DNA from: Eubacteriales bacterium
GTDB taxonomy: Bacteria > Bacillota > Clostridia > Lachnospirales > Lachnospiraceae
Length of the DNA stretch: 37,796 nucleotides
Reading direction: 5' to 3'
NCBI GenBank assembly: GCA_030533235.1
Contig: JAUNJN010000023.1
Location: 1-37,796, forward strand
Position 1 is the first letter of the stretch, and every line of letters starts with the position of its first letter. The notes beneath the pieces are model-generated. The model was not told the origin of the DNA and did no database searches. It saw only the letters and a program-made list of their open reading frames with translations. Positions 35,901-37,796 of this stretch are shown here, one piece after another. The position numbers and the translations under genes are program-made.

Positions 35901-37570
35901 TCTAATATATTCGCAAACCTTTGAACCGTCGGAGCTATCACAATACCGCCTTCTGAATTACCTAATATATCCTTTACATCAATATTCATAGTTGTCGGAG
36001 GTGCAATATCAGACCAAAATGAAGCTTCGTTCAAATCATTATAATTTATTTCTGTATAATATAATGTACCTTCAATACTATCATACAGACCAAATCCAAA
36101 ATTAGCCTTCTCTGCATCTGAAATCTTTGTAAAATCGATATTTTCTTTTCTCGGAAATGATCCTTTAACCTTGTCTACCGCAGTCGCATCCGAAACAGCC
36201 AAAACATAACAATATGCTTTATTCTCATTAAGCATGTAGTTAGCTCCGGTTGTCAAATGCTCCCATGTCCCATCCGATTTTTTACGATACAATCCCTTGC
36301 ATGTTACTTTCGGCGCATCACCGTCAATTTCTACCGGAGCCGTTTTGTCAAGCAGAGAAATGAATGTACCATCACTTTTAAAATAACCGACACATCCATA
36401 ATTATGTCCTGACTTTTCCGTAGTCGGAGGATCTTGACTCCATACCTCATCTCCGTTGAGTGTCAAATCACCGGTTACAGCTTGATCCATTGTGACAATC
36501 GCATATTGTAGTTTTCCTACGTAGATATCATTGCCACTAATGTGAGTACCATCATATTTATTATCTGAAACAGCTTTCAAATTGGCTTTGTTGTATATTG
36601 TTTTTATTATGCTGTTATCGGCATTCTTAACATCAAAATGATTAGCTCCCGAGTAATCCCACGGATCGGTCCATGAAATCGGGTCCACGAAATATTTATA
36701 AAGATATTGCAAACTATACGCATACTCTACATCCATTATACTCAACTTAAATGCCATAAAGTCAAACCCTGCCGCAGCCTGCGTCTGGTAGTCCTCATAA
36801 TATCCTCGCAGCTCATTATATAAGGCTATTTCATTTGAATACCAATCTGGATGAACATCCCAATCTGGGTTGTAATATGGCTCTGTTGTCTGTGCAATAT
36901 ATTGAGTTATATCATATTCAAAATCATATCGGACAAGTTCAACGTCCGTAACCACAGGTTTTACATATACACCTATAGGATAATCCGTAGCTGGGTCAGA
37001 CGCCATTTTTAACAAGTAATTATTTGTATATGTAGCATCGATATCCGTCATAAATAATTTGCTATCGGCTGCAAATGGCATACATTTAACATCAATTTCA
37101 TATGTTATCTTATACACTGGCGTTACGTTTGCCTCAAAAGAAATCGATTCTGTTGGATTTGATTTCTTTACACCACTTATCTGCATAGGAAAACTGCTAG
37201 CATTCTTTTCCCCATCTAACGAGCTACACTCTACCGAATAGTTTGTCTCCAACTGTATCTGTAGCTTTCCATCAGCCACATGCAGATTTCTTACAAGAAC
37301 CTCCGCTTTTGCATCATACCCCTGAACAACTTTATATATATTGGGAGTCTCTGCTGTACCAAAATTATAATCCTTTAACGCTCTATTCAGTGTCTCGGTC
37401 GCTTGATACGTCTCCACGATTGGATCCGGAGTTCCTCCGCCTCCGCCTTCTCCTTCTGCCTTTGCGCCATATTCAGCCCCCATGCCTGTGTGAAGAGGAA
37501 CAAAGAGCATAAGTGCACTAAGGCCAACGGCGATTGTTCTTTTTACTACGCTTGTATGTTGTTTTTTCAC
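32975..37570 (-). CDS. Large surface protein with tandem Ig-like domains and C-terminal membrane anchor
   Basis: A 1531-aa exported protein. The signal peptide begins VKKQHTSVVKRTIAVGLSAL and ends near AEYGAKAEG, with a glycine-rich hinge after it. The first 680 residues are a unique region. From about 690 on, eight Ig-like/fibronectin-like modules follow, each with a boundary of the form D-(K/N/T)-x-(A/V/K)-P (DKTPP, DATAPQ, DNTKPI, DNDKPDV, DKNAPQ, DKSVPVV, DKEAPV, DTKAPVF), at residues of about 687, 800, 927, 1029, 1131, 1230, 1329 and 1409. A membrane helix (about 1505-1525, WIYFMIAGGAVVLVGGGAFF) and KKKSR form the end; no LPXTG sortase motif. The GTG at 37570 has AAGGAGG 8 nt upstream, which favours it over an ATG 16 codons earlier. 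It follows the upstream gene by 13 nt. Likely a cell-surface scaffold or adhesin. Confidence 0.88.
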   Translation of the reverse strand: MKKQHTSVVKRTIAVGLSALMLFVPLHTGMGAEYGAKAEGEGGGGGTPDPIVETYQATETLNRALKDYNFGTAETPNIYKVVQGYDAKAEVLVRNLHVADGKLQIQLETNYSVECSSLDGEKNASSFPMQISGVKKSNPTESISFEANVTPVYKITYEIDVKCMPFAADSKLFMTDIDATYTNNYLLKMASDPATDYPIGVYVKPVVTDVELVRYDFEYDITQYIAQTTEPYYNPDWDVHPDWYSNEIALYNELRGYYEDYQTQAAAGFDFMAFKLSIMDVEYAYSLQYLYKYFVDPISWTDPWDYSGANHFDVKNADNSIIKTIYNKANLKAVSDNKYDGTHISGNDIYVGKLQYAIVTMDQAVTGDLTLNGDEVWSQDPPTTEKSGHNYGCVGYFKSDGTFISLLDKTAPVEIDGDAPKVTCKGLYRKKSDGTWEHLTTGANYMLNENKAYCYVLAVSDATAVDKVKGSFPRKENIDFTKISDAEKANFGFGLYDSIEGTLYYTEINYNDLNEASFWSDIAPPTTMNIDVKDILGNSEGGIVIAPTVQRFANILDVKCFLNGQEMDENEYRYEDTPVTIHVIVSSGEEIEEISLKRMKNGSEDIYCTVEKGETIPDPFSYVVDETHFANKVDPVSESYDLFSYSVEWDFVIPPSQDVNACLEQLKIVVKTASQDNEVNVGSIIYDKTPPYLELIDTGDTTMWHNSYELKGTIYSGAQTEETCFEEAKYTIAPSGDETGEGTTTNTLANASSNLLSADININVPESKTPFGTKIKFYAKDKSGNEIIGTNLVQYIKVDATAPQINTDKVYLNTDKDSYQFNKDSGYISGNNIAHGNTVSVSAAVEDNLTLDNLVYTVAYPDGNETKTYHKNISGEAVDISQTVSMDIPVLDGKSSLSDGAYSVKIQAFDKAQNPSAQWTVRFELDNTKPILTSKITEGTVGGKAPNGDGTDQYYKSDYVTVQFTIDDENVDTSKLKVTDNNEVQSVTWYGKIGVLSVSGDGGHTIAFEGSDQAGNPGDKQTLYFIMDNDKPDVGIRLNGQDYSESRGRINQMNDVTVNFDVSDANPDYNDYYCRVVHQVPGQSDSVQTYMPTSKSSYAFSEDGDYSVSFYAIDRAGNTSDVRTAQFRIDKNAPQLQILGANAMTTTDTTVTLVMNETMWQDASGEATIYRRPGDGQEELVYKTIAIKPSAAETRITESLVETGTYRIEFSARDQIGHTTNLSQTFTMDKSVPVVSLTGVNNYDKTSESVKFYVEIHEEFFSTKTVTISGTKTDETGKVETLQFPNIKQNANPTIFENVFDQDGIYDITVYVRDAAGNEKSNNVHFIIDKEAPVIGSLDDYDGKIFTEFHWDIDLDELVSDLTVCDVHMYLNGSEYDGVSEIEDGVYTLLITAVDELGHKSEKTVTFSLDTKAPVFIVTGVEDGEVKNESYSIDISLQLDEDVLQSVQLNGSPITVNENNTAHIDVTTQGDYELTLFATDEAGNKASQTISFTYGVKKKANTWIYFMIAGGAVVLVGGGAFFLIVAKKKSR

Positions 37571-37583
37571 TTGCTTATCCTCC

Positions 37584-37796
37584 TTATAAACTCTCTGATG
37601 AATGTACTTCCAATACATTATATAGTACCGTATATCCCTTATTTATATTTTGTACCGTTTGATTAGTAAGTACGCTTGTCTCTCCGAAATCCCCATTTCC
37701 GACTAACACATCCGTTGCTTCTTCATCCCAATCAGCGCCGAGTACTTCGGTCGGTGCTTCATCCGGATCACTTCCAAGCACCTCGGTCGGTGCATA
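37584..37796 (-). CDS. C-terminal end of acidic protein with 12-residue TxVL repeats, cut by window edge
   Basis: Only the last 70 codons are in the window and the frame is open to the right edge, so the start is unknown. The visible end is acidic. It carries four threonines spaced exactly 12 residues apart, each followed by x-Val-Leu: PTEVLG, PTEVLG, ATDVL and ETSVL. The rest (TNQTVQNINKGYTVLYNVLE) is uncharged-to-basic. Thr with Leu at +3 is a classical recognition pattern for FHA domains once the Thr is phosphorylated, and similar repeated sites occur in secretion-linked phosphoproteins of clostridia (recalled, not searched). It is 13 nt before the Ig-repeat gene and in the same operon. 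No more can be said about the protein without the sequence to the right. Confidence 0.75.
   Translation of the reverse strand, partial: YAPTEVLGSDPDEAPTEVLGADWDEEATDVLVGNGDFGETSVLTNQTVQNINKGYTVLYNVLEVHSSESL

Noticed and set aside
37584-37781. 65-codon small gene starting with GTG at 37781
   Set aside because: The same frame continues through the repeat to the window edge, so this is the end of a larger gene and the GTG is an internal Val codon of a TEVL repeat.

Overview
The window reads as a chromosomal segment from a low-to-moderate-GC Gram-positive anaerobe of the Clostridia, most likely Lachnospiraceae. The evidence is a fused SecDF, a SCIFF (six-cysteine) peptide with its radical SAM maturase, a TIGR04086-type membrane protein, HemZ, MutS2 and an RlmD with a clostridial-type C-terminal extension. 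I name no species. No rRNA, tRNA, CRISPR array, transposase or integrase was seen, and no gene-free stretch exceeds 300 bases.

Layout. (1) 1-1421, minus strand: a compact accessory cassette of an XRE-type regulator, an unrecognised 164-aa protein and a DUF262 protein with a DGQQR motif, cut by the left edge. It is probably defence-related and has its own promoter and operator-like repeats. (2) 1556-6262, minus: a DUF6061-like small protein, RlmD 23S rRNA methyltransferase, a YhaM-type 3'-5' exoribonuclease and a membrane HD-GYP protein. (3) 6514-11088, plus: MutS2, then an OmpR-type response regulator and its histidine kinase with a 1-nt overlap. (4) 11102-25440, minus: a long housekeeping block. 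In transcription order it runs TIGR04086 protein, scfA, scfB, secDF, recJ, apt, relA, an MBL-fold hydrolase, hemZ, hisS, aspS. Most spacings after scfA are 3 to 40 nt. (5) 25494-27671, minus: HAD phosphatase, a PII-like 112-aa protein and a CPA2-type antiporter, apparently co-transcribed. (6) 27684-37796, minus: an accessory surface/secretion region. It holds a PP2C phosphatase, a membrane-anchored propeller-like protein, a protein with an ESX-like N-terminus and a predicted papain-like C-terminus, a cell-wall-binding repeat protein, a 1531-aa Ig-repeat surface protein, and the tail of an acidic protein with a strict 12-residue TxVL repeat, cut by the right edge.

The most interesting part is region 6. 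A candidate type VII-like secreted cysteine peptidase overlaps a membrane-anchored partner gene. Nearby, a PP2C phosphatase and a protein tail made of evenly spaced Thr-x-x-Leu sites suggest phosphothreonine/FHA signalling of the kind known from type VII secretion loci. No secretion ATPase, FHA domain or Ser/Thr kinase lies inside the window, so this is a hypothesis that needs the sequence to the right.
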